Source: Desulfovibrio mangrovi | GTDB taxonomy: Bacteria; Desulfobacterota; Desulfovibrionia; Desulfovibrionales; Desulfovibrionaceae | Direction of reading: 5' to 3' | Assembly (NCBI RefSeq): GCF_026230175.1 | Contig: NZ_CP104208.1 | Location: forward strand, 3,038,001 to 3,102,000 | DNA length: 64,000 nt | In this document: piece after piece, positions 16,744 to 25,349 of the stretch | How the letters are laid out: each line of letters opens with the position of its first letter | How positions within the stretch are numbered: position 1 is the stretch's first letter | Position numbers and translations under genes: made by a program | The notes under the pieces: model-generated | What the model was told of the DNA's origin: nothing | The model's input: only the letters and a program-made list of their open reading frames with translations | Databases searched by the model: none

Positions 16744-18081
16744 ATGCCAAATATATCAGTAATTGTACGTAGCCGTAATGAGGAACGGTGGATAAGCGCA
16801 TGTCTCGAAGGCATACGTTCACAAACTATCGAGTCCGAAATTATCGTTGTTGATAATGCAAGTACAGATAGGACTATTGAAAAGGCAAAATGTTTTTCAC
16901 CAAAGATTATTCAGCTGGGAGGAGGTGCCTTCCGGCCTGGATTTGCTATTAATGAAGGGATTAGGGCTAGCAGTGGTGAATTCATTGCCATAATATCTTC
17001 TCACTGCATTCCTGTTAACGAGTATTGGCTTGAGAATTTGTTGAGGAATTTTGAGACGCCGGAAGTTCTCGGAGTATATGGAAGGCAGGAACCTCTTCCA
17101 TTTACGAACGATCTAGATAAGCGCGATCTGATAAACGTTTTTGGGCTGGATAAAAAGATCCAATATAAAGATCCATTCTTCCATAATGCCAATAGTATGA
17201 TCAAGCGATCTACTTGGGAAGAGCACCCTTTTTGCGAAAATACCCTTCATATTGAAGATAGAATTTGGACACAGCAGCTCTTGAACGGTAAAAATTGTAT
17301 CGTGTACGAGCCTGAAGCCAGTGTGTACCACTATCATGGTATTAATCAGGGAAGAAATATAGCACGTGCTAGTAGGATTGTTCGTATTCTTGAGAGCATT
17401 CAACAGCCGCAGCGCCCAGATTTTATTCCTGGAGTTGATGTTGTTGCATTGATTCCTTCTCGCGGCGAGTTGCGGATGATGAATGGAAAGCCGCTTATCG
17501 ACAGAACCATCGCTGCGGCTAAACAGTCGTCAACAGTCAAGCGTATTGTTGTAACAACGGATAATGAAGTCACCGCAGAGCATGTGGTTTCTTTAGGGGC
17601 TTTGCCAATACTTAGACCTAAGGCCCTATCAAGGTCACATGTTGGCCTTGGGCTGGTGTACAAGCATGCTTTGGAAGAGCTCGCAAGGTCTGGTATTTAT
17701 TCTGATTTGTTTGTGCTAATGGAAGAAAAGTATGCTTTTCGTCCGGTTGATCTTGTGGACAATCTGGTTGAGGGGTTATTGCATGGCGGCTATTCGACAA
17801 CAACAGCCGTCTGCTCTGAGTATGGTTCTATTTGGAAACAAGCCGATGATGAGTTGCAACGAGTTGATGATGGCTTTAAGCCTTCTGTCGTTAAAGATCC
17901 TTTGTTCCTTGGGGTGAGCGGGCTTGGCGCCGTTACCAGTAGCGAATGGCTGCTTCAAGGAGAAAAATTTGGTCCTAAAGTCGGCTTGGTTCGTGTTGAT
18001 GCTCAGTATTCTCGGTATGCGATTGATGATGATCGTGATTTAGCTATTGCTGCCTTCATTGAGCAAAACAATATGATTTAG
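16744..18081 (+). CDS. GT2 glycosyltransferase fused to a degenerate NeuA-like domain
   Basis: A 445-residue fusion. Residues 1-225 are a GT-A family 2 glycosyltransferase (ISVIVRSRNEERWISACLEG, IIVVDNASTDRT, and HIEDRIW as the ED motif), although the usual DxD position reads ISSHC. From residue ~232 a cytidylyltransferase-like fold follows (VVALIPSRG...NGKPLIDRTIAAA, IVVTTDNEVTAEH). The nucleotide-binding stretch GSKGIPRKN is missing, with about nine residues absent between the SRG and GKP elements. The second half therefore probably does not bind CTP in the normal way and may serve to dock the CMP-sugar. Starts 3 bases after the acetyltransferase stop. Confidence 0.75.
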   Translation: MPNISVIVRSRNEERWISACLEGIRSQTIESEIIVVDNASTDRTIEKAKCFSPKIIQLGGGAFRPGFAINEGIRASSGEFIAIISSHCIPVNEYWLENLLRNFETPEVLGVYGRQEPLPFTNDLDKRDLINVFGLDKKIQYKDPFFHNANSMIKRSTWEEHPFCENTLHIEDRIWTQQLLNGKNCIVYEPEASVYHYHGINQGRNIARASRIVRILESIQQPQRPDFIPGVDVVALIPSRGELRMMNGKPLIDRTIAAAKQSSTVKRIVVTTDNEVTAEHVVSLGALPILRPKALSRSHVGLGLVYKHALEELARSGIYSDLFVLMEEKYAFRPVDLVDNLVEGLLHGGYSTTTAVCSEYGSIWKQADDELQRVDDGFKPSVVKDPLFLGVSGLGAVTSSEWLLQGEKFGPKVGLVRVDAQYSRYAIDDDRDLAIAAFIEQNNMI

Positions 18082-18249
18082 CAGGGGGGGTAGTCTCCTT
18101 CTCTCCTCTTTTTTCTGTCTTACCCAATTGGTGCTACTCAGCCCTCCCGATCAAAAGTGCATCTAAAGTTAGATATTGTTGCCTAAGGTGTTTGGTTTGT
18201 GGATGTATGCTGTGCAGGCGTTTATCATTTTTATATCAATGAGGAACAC

Positions 18250-18858
18250 ATGGGCAACGAAAGACCAAGTAGTTTTTATGACGAAGTGTATAAAAGAGGA
18301 GGTACTGGTAAGGCGTTTTTTAAGCATTACTCAGAATCTCTCTATTATGAATCATGGAATCTTGTCATATCTCTGTTAAAGGAAGATCAGCCTAAGCATG
18401 TTCTTGATATCGGGTGCGGTGTCGGGCAGTTTGCGCAAATGGCTCACGACTTGCTGCCTTCGCTTGAGGGATATGTAGGAGTGGATTTTAGTGAAACGGC
18501 GCTAGAAATGGCCGCTAAAAACTGTCCTCAAGCAACTTTTTTACGCAAGAACATTGTAGAAGAGTCTTTGGATGATTTGCTTTGCGACTTTATTGTTTGC
18601 CTTGAAGTTCTAGAGCATATAGAAGATGATCTGCCTCTTTTATATAATCTTCCAAAAAATGTAGATATTATTTTCAGTGTTCCTAACTATGATTCTCTAG
18701 GTCATGTCAGGCATTTTTCCAATGAAAAAGAGGTGCTTGATCGTTACGCAAGAGCAATAGACATTGTTAAAATATTTACCATAAGAATCAATGATGAAAA
18801 GGTGTTATATGTTGGAAGGGGGACGGTGAAATCTGGTGCGTCGACTTGTACCCCATAG
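18250..18858 (+). CDS. SAM-dependent methyltransferase (class I)
   Basis: A 202-residue methyltransferase. Motif I is VLDIGCGVGQFAQMA, followed by YVGVDFSETALEMAAKNCP and the motif IV region CDFIVCLEVLEHIEDD. It most resembles the UbiG/Methyltransf_12 type used for sugar methylation in glycan loci. ATG 18250 has GAGGA 5 bases upstream; a longer in-frame start at 18199 lacks support. It stands alone, with gaps of 168 and 179 bases on either side. Confidence 0.8.
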   Translation: MGNERPSSFYDEVYKRGGTGKAFFKHYSESLYYESWNLVISLLKEDQPKHVLDIGCGVGQFAQMAHDLLPSLEGYVGVDFSETALEMAAKNCPQATFLRKNIVEESLDDLLCDFIVCLEVLEHIEDDLPLLYNLPKNVDIIFSVPNYDSLGHVRHFSNEKEVLDRYARAIDIVKIFTIRINDEKVLYVGRGTVKSGASTCTP

Positions 18859-19037
18859 TTTTATTGAATTTCGATCTTGTGAGCTGTTATCCTATTAAAA
18901 GGATGAGAGCTGTGAAGGTTCACCGCTGTTAACGGTATGGAGTATTTGATTGATGTGTTTTAACTCCAGGCTCTAGTCGTGATAAAGCTGTCGCCCCCAA
19001 CATTAAACGAAACAATATGGTATGAATTGGTGATACT

Positions 19038-19991
19038 ATGAATTTTTTAGATATTACAGCAAAGATACATGGCAATGTTGTTCCTGTTCCGGCCCAGTTT
19101 AATGATGATTTGAGTCTAAACGTTGGTGGTATGCAGGAGCATGTTTCATTCTTGTTGGATCAGGGGGTTAAGGTTTTTTATCTTGCTCTTTCAGCATCTC
19201 AATTTGAATATATGACTAGCAAAGAGCGTCTCCAGGTAGTGAGAGGCGTTTGCAATGTTGTCGGTAGTAAAGGAACAGTTTTGGCTCAGCCTGTTACCAA
19301 TGGCTGGATCGACGGTCAAATTGAAGAAGCCAAGGCTATGATGGATGCTGGGGCAGATGTTTTGGTCGTCAAGCCTGTCGGCATCAAGGAAGGCGGGAAG
19401 TTTTTTAGCTGCACCTACAAGCGCGGTAAATATTCCCCGGAAAGGCATGATGATTTCTTCATAAGCTATATGGAGCGAATGGCGATTGAAACTCAAGCTC
19501 CTCTTGCTTATCACGATGCTCCTTTCAAAGGCGGGCAGGGGCTCTCTTTGGACGCCCTTTTGAAGATTGCTGAGATTGATAACACCGTATGCGTAAAGGT
19601 GCACGTGCCCGAGCCCAGTTCTATGCAGAAAGTATATGGCGCCTTAAAGGGGAAAGTGGCTGCATATGATGGTTTTGGGAAAACTCTACAGCTTTGGTCT
19701 CTGACATGGGGGGCAACGGGACGTCACACATGCTGGTCCTGGTTTGATCCTCAAGGAGACATGGAGTTCACCAAGCTGGTTATGACTGGAGATATCGCCG
19801 GTGCAGTCGAGCAGGTTAATCGCGAATGGCCCATCGCTCATGCAATTATCGAGACGGGCTTTCAAGGGTATATGGAGCTTATGAGCCTTGCTGGCCTTCC
19901 CTCTGGCCCGATTCGTATCCCCGGCGAAAGCTTGAGCAGCGCTCAAAAGGGAATGCTAAAAAAAGCTGCACAACAGGTTGGAATCATCTAG
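19038..19991 (+). CDS. DapA/NAL-family aldolase or lyase
   Basis: A 317-residue TIM-barrel protein of the DHDPS/N-acetylneuraminate lyase superfamily. The Schiff-base lysine is in VCVKVHVPEP, and the preceding catalytic tyrosine is in LAYHDAPF. The carboxylate-binding Thr-Thr of the family (GTTGE) is replaced by LSASQFEYM, so the keto-acid partner or the reaction probably differs from DHDPS. Family members form or break C-C bonds between pyruvate and an aldehyde, which would suit ulosonic acid metabolism. The substrate is not inferable. Confidence 0.78.
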   Translation: MNFLDITAKIHGNVVPVPAQFNDDLSLNVGGMQEHVSFLLDQGVKVFYLALSASQFEYMTSKERLQVVRGVCNVVGSKGTVLAQPVTNGWIDGQIEEAKAMMDAGADVLVVKPVGIKEGGKFFSCTYKRGKYSPERHDDFFISYMERMAIETQAPLAYHDAPFKGGQGLSLDALLKIAEIDNTVCVKVHVPEPSSMQKVYGALKGKVAAYDGFGKTLQLWSLTWGATGRHTCWSWFDPQGDMEFTKLVMTGDIAGAVEQVNREWPIAHAIIETGFQGYMELMSLAGLPSGPIRIPGESLSSAQKGMLKKAAQQVGII

Positions 19992-20178
19992 CCGTAGTCT
20001 ATCCTTGGTTTGCTGTTGAAGGCATTGTGGCCAGCTGCAAGTATGAGTTGCGTTATTCTGCACGTGTCTGGACTCTTTTCTGGACTTTTTATCCCGCTTC
20101 TCCGTGTACAGTGCGCTGGTCAGTATTTATGGGGCTTTTCATTTCTTTAGTTGGCAAAATGTTTGGCTTTTTCTCATT

Positions 20179-21282
20179 ATGAAAATAGTATTTCTTTCCC
20201 ATCATTACTACTTTTCGAATGCACGGGCTGGTTTTCACCATCTTGCAGAAGCCCTTCATGCTTCGGGGCACACTGTTGTGTTTGCCACTACCGGAATAAG
20301 CTGGCTGTCGTATTTACGCAGAGATCCAAGGGTCTGTAATCGCAGCTTCTTTCAAGATAGGAATACGATTCGTGAAGTTAAAGATGGCTTCTTGAGCTAC
20401 GTGCACTTTACTGCACTTCATCCACACTCCCTTGTATTTCCTTTTCTTAATCGGATTACTCACAGGTTTTTCGATGCATATGCATATGCTGATTTGGGAT
20501 TGTTGTTGCCTCACATAGAAGAGGCTGACTGTATTATTTATGAAAGCAGTCCTTCGCTGTTTTTATTTGAAAAATGCAAGCAAATTGCTCCTAGTGCCAA
20601 GCATGTGTATCGAGTTTCAGATGATATCCGTGTCTTACGTTCAACACATCCGCGCTTGATAGAAATTGAATCCACAATTTCTCCGATGTTTGATTTGGTC
20701 AGTGTTCCTTGTCAGTGCTTGGCTGACAAGTTCCCACACAAATCGAATGTTAAGTTGCAAAAGCATGGAATTGTGGAGGAGCTGTTTTCAGGTGCAACAT
20801 CTTCTCCTTACACGACTGATAAAAACTGTGTTTTTGTGGGAAACGCTTACCTTGACGAAGTGTTTGTAGAAGCTGCCTCTGCTGAGTGTTCTGATGTCAA
20901 TTTTCACATTATAGGTAACTTCCGTCCCAGAGTTTCTTCCGCCAATGTACACTACCATGGGGAAATGCCTTTTGCGAAAACCATCCCGTGGATAAAGTTT
21001 GCAGATGTTGGTTTGCAAACTCTTGCAATTTCACATGGTCGAGATATCTCATCCTTTACTGATACTAACAAAGTTCGACAGTATTCGTATTGCGGGCTCC
21101 CGATCGTGGCTCCTCAGGAGCTTCAGATTCAGCGGGAGGGCGTGTTTTATTATGATCGGCATGCTCCGGCGTCGTGTTCTGCCGCTGTTCGTAGTGCGCT
21201 TTCTGTGTCCAGAACGCCAGCTTTTGGGGGGGATGTCCAGACATGGAGGGAGGTTGCTCTGGAGATGATTGCGGCAGAGTAG
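20179..21282 (+). CDS. GT-B glycosyltransferase, GumK-like
   Basis: A 367-residue protein starting IVFLSHHYYFSNARAGFHHL, which resembles the N-terminal domain of GumK-type glucuronosyltransferases (GT70). The donor half holds NCVFVGNAYLDEVFVE, HYHGEMPFAKTIPWIKFADVGL and KVRQYSYCGLPIVAPQE, the last being a typical acceptor/donor closure in this group. ATG 20179 is preferred over the upstream frame start because homologous proteins begin at this strand. A uronic-acid donor would fit the wbpE-B-D pathway in the same island, but this is inference. Confidence 0.7.
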   Translation: MKIVFLSHHYYFSNARAGFHHLAEALHASGHTVVFATTGISWLSYLRRDPRVCNRSFFQDRNTIREVKDGFLSYVHFTALHPHSLVFPFLNRITHRFFDAYAYADLGLLLPHIEEADCIIYESSPSLFLFEKCKQIAPSAKHVYRVSDDIRVLRSTHPRLIEIESTISPMFDLVSVPCQCLADKFPHKSNVKLQKHGIVEELFSGATSSPYTTDKNCVFVGNAYLDEVFVEAASAECSDVNFHIIGNFRPRVSSANVHYHGEMPFAKTIPWIKFADVGLQTLAISHGRDISSFTDTNKVRQYSYCGLPIVAPQELQIQREGVFYYDRHAPASCSAAVRSALSVSRTPAFGGDVQTWREVALEMIAAE

Positions 21283-21463
21283 GTCGAATAGTGATTTTAT
21301 TTCGTATGTAACATGCTTTGGTTGCCTGGTCTGTTGTGGGGGTGGGTTGGTGAGCCTAAAGCTTGTGGGGCATAGGAGCAATTTGTTCAGACCGCGTCTT
21401 CCAAATAACAGTCTTATGGATTAAATATCTGGCTGCCATATTTTTAATTAATTTAGGGAAGTT

Positions 21464-23104
21464 ATGATAAACGTTTTAGCTATTATTCCGGCTCGGGGTG
21501 GCTCTAAGGGGGTGCCGAGAAAGAACTTGCGTCCTTTGGCAGGGAAGCCATTAATTTACTACGCAATAACAAGCTGCTTAGCCGCTCGGAATATTGCAAA
21601 GGTGGTTGTTTCTACCGATGACGAAGAGATAGCCCTTTTTGCTCAACGGTTTGGTGCAGAAGTGTTGATGCGTCCCGCTGAACTGGCTGGAGATGACATT
21701 CCTTTAGATCCCGTAATTGTCCATGCGGCACAGCAGTTCTCTGTTGATGAGGCGTATAGTGCCGTTGTCACAGTACAGCCGACATCTCCCCTGATTTCAG
21801 CAGCCGACATTGATTCCGCTCTGACGGTAATGCATGAGCTGCAGGCTGACACATTGTTGTCAGTTGTTGAGGATGCTCATCTGGAATGGACCATTGTGGC
21901 AGATGGAATGCCGAAGCCTCTTTATAAGGAGCGGGTGAACCGCCAGTTTTTACCGCCAAAATACAAAGAGACCGGTGCCGTTATTGCCTGTAATTGGCAA
22001 CAGCTTATGACGGGAACGCGTATAGGAAAGAATGTTGCCCTATATAAAATGCCCCCTGAGCGTGCCATTGATATCGATTCTGTTCTGGATTTTTATATTT
22101 GCGAGAGCCTGTTGCGTCAGAAACGCATAGTTTTTGTGGTGGCCGGGGATAAAAAAATTGGGTTGGGCCATGCATACCGAGCAACTTTGCTGGCGCATGA
22201 GCTTGTTCATCATCAAATCTGTTTTGTGTGTGAAGAGGATCAGCGAGAAGCTATTCAGGTTATCGAAAAATCAAATTATACCGTTTTCTCTGTGGCCAAG
22301 GGGCATATCCTCGACAAGATTGCAGAGTTGTCTCCGGAATTGGTGGTGAATGATATTCTTGATACCGATGTTTCGTATATCAAGGCGCTGAAGGCTTTAG
22401 GTGCAAAGGTTATTTGTTTTGAAGACCTCGGAAGTGGGGCTGGGGAAGCAGATTTGGTTGTGAATGCCCTGTATCCTACTGTGCTGCCAGCAAATAACGT
22501 GCTTTCCGGTTCAAAGTGGTTTTGTTTGCGTGATGAGTTTATCTATTCTCCTCACAAGTCAGGAGCTTGTGAAGGTGGCAAGCGATTCTTGTTGACCTTT
22601 GGGGGAGTGGATGAAGGGAATATTGCCTGTCGAGTGCTTACCTTGCTCGCAGATGAAATTCTATCTAGAGAATACGATATCGACGTAGTGCTTGGTCCTG
22701 GGTTTGGCCATCGTGATGAAGTCGACCGTATTGTCCGACATAATTCTGCAAGAATAAATGTGGTGCAAGGGACTACGCAAATCTCTGAATTTATGTTTAA
22801 CGCCACTGCCGCGATTACGTCTGGCGGCAGGACTGTTTATGAACTTATCAGCACAAAAACCCCGACCATAGTTATCTGTCAAAATGCGCGAGAAGTGACG
22901 CATACGGCAGCATCCAGCGAAAATGGAATTATTAATTTAGGGCACAATGTGTTGGTCTCTGATCAAATGATTCGTGATGCCGTGCTGACTGTTTTGGATA
23001 GTGATGAGATTCGACAGACGATGAGGCAGAAAATGGCCAAGTTGGATCTTAAAAATGGGAAGCAGGCGGTATTAAATGAATTTGAAAGACTTTTAAGGGG
23101 ATAA
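21464..23104 (+). CDS. Bifunctional CMP-nonulosonate synthetase / PseG-like hydrolase
   Basis: A 546-residue fusion. Residues 1-220 are an intact NeuA-type cytidylyltransferase (IIPARGGSKGVPRKN, VVSTDDEEIA, VQPTSPLISAADI). Residues ~225-546 are a GT28-like domain of the PseG kind: VVAGDKKIGLGHAYRATLLA with the GHxxR histidine, LTFGGVDEGN and the C-terminal SGGRTVYELISTKTPTIVI. PseG removes UDP from UDP-2,4-diacetamido-trideoxy-altrose just before the condensing enzyme acts. Fusion of the steps before and after the NeuB-like reaction, immediately upstream of the neuB-like gene, points to a pseudaminic-type nonulosonate route. Confidence 0.82.
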   Translation: MINVLAIIPARGGSKGVPRKNLRPLAGKPLIYYAITSCLAARNIAKVVVSTDDEEIALFAQRFGAEVLMRPAELAGDDIPLDPVIVHAAQQFSVDEAYSAVVTVQPTSPLISAADIDSALTVMHELQADTLLSVVEDAHLEWTIVADGMPKPLYKERVNRQFLPPKYKETGAVIACNWQQLMTGTRIGKNVALYKMPPERAIDIDSVLDFYICESLLRQKRIVFVVAGDKKIGLGHAYRATLLAHELVHHQICFVCEEDQREAIQVIEKSNYTVFSVAKGHILDKIAELSPELVVNDILDTDVSYIKALKALGAKVICFEDLGSGAGEADLVVNALYPTVLPANNVLSGSKWFCLRDEFIYSPHKSGACEGGKRFLLTFGGVDEGNIACRVLTLLADEILSREYDIDVVLGPGFGHRDEVDRIVRHNSARINVVQGTTQISEFMFNATAAITSGGRTVYELISTKTPTIVICQNAREVTHTAASSENGIINLGHNVLVSDQMIRDAVLTVLDSDEIRQTMRQKMAKLDLKNGKQAVLNEFERLLRG

Positions 23105-23106
23105 TC

Positions 23107-24174
23107 ATGAATACGGCATCACATTTCAATAAGAAACAATTTTTAATGCCCTATGTGATAGCAGAAATTGGTGTAAATCATGAGTGTTGCATGGACACTG
23201 CGAAGCGGCTTATTGAGGAGGCTGCTGAGGGTGGCGCGCATGCTGCAAAGTTCCAGGTTTATACAGCTGAGCGCATAGCATCAAAGCATAGTCCAGCCTA
23301 TTGGGATCAAACTAAGGAAAGTGCAAGTTCGCAGTTTGAACTCTTTAAACGTTATGATTTGTTTGGTGAGAAGGAATATGAAGAGCTTGCGCGCCATTGC
23401 CAAAAAAACAATATTGATTTTTTGGCTACTCCTTTTGATATCTATGCAGTCGAATTTTTAGACCATTTAATGGATGTATATAAAATAGCCTCTGCTGATA
23501 TTGCCAATATTCAGTTGTTGAGAGCTGTTGCCTCTAAGAATAAGCCTGTATTGCTTTCGACTGGAGCCGCTTTGTTGTCAGAAATTGCTTTTGCTGTTGA
23601 AACACTCCAGGCGGCTGGAGCTGGCGAGATTACATTGCTTCATTGTGTGTTGCAATATCCAACACCTGAAGATCATGCACAGTTACAGCAAATTGCAGTA
23701 TTAAAAAAACGCTTCCCAGAATTTTCTATTGGCTACTCTGATCATGTGCCTCCTGGAACGAATGGTATGCCCGCCTTAGACATGGCTACGTTACTAGGGG
23801 CTGTGGTTATTGAAAAACATTTCACGCATGACAAGACTCTTCCTGGCAATGATCATTATCATGCCATGAATAAGGAAGATCTTGCTGTTTTCATGCAGGC
23901 TAACAAGCAGCGATTGGCAATGTACGGTAGCGAGATTAAGCAGCTTGATCTTGAAAGTGCTGCACGGAAACATGCTCGTAGAAGCATTGTAGCAGCTACG
24001 AATATTGCCAAGGGAGAGCGGTTTACGGAGAAAAATTTAACGGTCAAGAGACCCGGCCATGGGATTAGTCCTATTCATTGGGATGAGCTCTTGCAATGCA
24101 AGGCTCAGAATGACATCAGCGGGGACGCCTTGATCTCGTGGAAGGATTGTGCCGAGGTCGTTGGTAATGAGTAA
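23107..24174 (+). CDS. Nonulosonate synthase (NeuB/PseI/LegI family)
   Basis: A 355-residue enzyme that condenses PEP with a 6-deoxy-diacetamido-hexose (or ManNAc) to a nine-carbon acid. The family start YVIAEIGVNHECCMDTAKRLI, GGAHAAKFQVY, ATPFDIYAVEFL, the metal and substrate region GYSDHVPPGT, and EKHFTHDKTLPGNDHYHAM are all present. The C-terminus is an antifreeze-like SAF domain (RRSIVAATNIAKGERFTEKNLTVKRPG). It starts 2 bases after the fused CMP-synthetase/PseG-like gene. PseB, PseC and PseH equivalents are not in the window, so the precursor must be made elsewhere. Confidence 0.88.
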   Translation: MNTASHFNKKQFLMPYVIAEIGVNHECCMDTAKRLIEEAAEGGAHAAKFQVYTAERIASKHSPAYWDQTKESASSQFELFKRYDLFGEKEYEELARHCQKNNIDFLATPFDIYAVEFLDHLMDVYKIASADIANIQLLRAVASKNKPVLLSTGAALLSEIAFAVETLQAAGAGEITLLHCVLQYPTPEDHAQLQQIAVLKKRFPEFSIGYSDHVPPGTNGMPALDMATLLGAVVIEKHFTHDKTLPGNDHYHAMNKEDLAVFMQANKQRLAMYGSEIKQLDLESAARKHARRSIVAATNIAKGERFTEKNLTVKRPGHGISPIHWDELLQCKAQNDISGDALISWKDCAEVVGNE

Positions 24175-25312
24175 CAGTCTTGATTCGTACGTTTTGTTGA
24201 CGGGAAGTGTCAATAATTCAGGTGATTACCTGATTAAATATCGCGGTAAAGATTTGCTTAGGAGTCTGCGGCCCGACCGTGAATTTATAGATATGGATCG
24301 TACCCGTCGCCTCACGGATGAACAGCTGGAAGTTATTAATCAATGTAAGGCGCTAATATTGCTTGGTGGGCCGGCCCTCCAGAAAGATGTCTATCCAAAC
24401 GTCTATCCGCTACGCGAGAGCCTTCAGGATATTAAGGTTCCAATCGTGACAATGGGGGTAGGCTGGAAGCATAAAGATGGTGACTGGCGGTCTGTGCAAG
24501 ACGATTATTTCATTCCTTCTTCAAGACAGCTTCTCGAGCGGCTTGCAGATAACGGTGGCATTGCTTCGAGCGTTAGAGATTACCGATCTCTTCATATTCT
24601 AATGCGTGCTGGTGTCGAGAATGTCATCATGACTGGTTGTCCAGCGTTATATGTTAAAGAGTGTTTTGATAAGCCTATCTGCTTTTCAAAACAGCCCGAA
24701 ACGATCATTTTGTCTGTTGGCGTTTCATTTGTTCATTCCTACAAAATGGAAGAACAAATGAAGCGTGTTTTTTCAACAGTGCGCGGCTTATATCCTAAAG
24801 CTAAGGTTTACGCTGCTTTCCATCATGCTTTCCAGCAGAAGGAACGTCAGGTTCCAAAGAGTTGGGAGAAAAAGCATCAGGATTTTTGGACGTGGTGTGA
24901 AGATGGGGGCATTGTTCCTGTGGATGTTTCTGGCTGTGCAGAAACAATGATCGATTTGTATGGTAGCGGTGATTTGCATGTCGGGTATCGCGTGCATGGT
25001 CACATTATGTCTTGCAGTGCGTCAATTCCATCTGTTTTGATTGCAGAGGATGGCAGGGGGAAAGGGCTTTATGAAGTTGTAGGGGGCGTTGTATTTGACG
25101 GATATCGTAATGTGGAGTCTAGCCTTGAGGCAAAGATTAAACAGCGATTGATATCTGTGGATCCGTATAATGTGCTTGAAGGGTTGCATAAGGATGTTTC
25201 CATCGCGTTGCAGTACGAGTCAGCTCATCAAAGTCCACGCATGAGCTTGGTGCGGAATAATATTAATAGTCATTACAATGCAATGAGACGTTTTATTCTG
25301 CAACTTCCATAA
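24167..25312 (+). CDS. Polysaccharide pyruvyl transferase family protein
   Basis: A 381-residue GT-B-like protein. It opens YVLLTGSVNNSGDYLIKYRG and contains LILLGGPAL, VTMGVGWKHKDG and a late GSGDLHVGYRVHGHIMSCSASIPSVLIAEDGRG, the pattern of CsaB-type pyruvyl transferases that put ketal-pyruvate on glycan residues. ATG 24167 overlaps the synthase stop by 8 bases, with GAGG 9 bases upstream. Some members are glycosyltransferases, so a sugar-transfer role remains possible. Confidence 0.75.
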   Translation: MSNSLDSYVLLTGSVNNSGDYLIKYRGKDLLRSLRPDREFIDMDRTRRLTDEQLEVINQCKALILLGGPALQKDVYPNVYPLRESLQDIKVPIVTMGVGWKHKDGDWRSVQDDYFIPSSRQLLERLADNGGIASSVRDYRSLHILMRAGVENVIMTGCPALYVKECFDKPICFSKQPETIILSVGVSFVHSYKMEEQMKRVFSTVRGLYPKAKVYAAFHHAFQQKERQVPKSWEKKHQDFWTWCEDGGIVPVDVSGCAETMIDLYGSGDLHVGYRVHGHIMSCSASIPSVLIAEDGRGKGLYEVVGGVVFDGYRNVESSLEAKIKQRLISVDPYNVLEGLHKDVSIALQYESAHQSPRMSLVRNNINSHYNAMRRFILQLP

Positions 25313-25349
25313 TGATTGGATCTTTCAGATGAGTTGGGGGCGATTGTAG

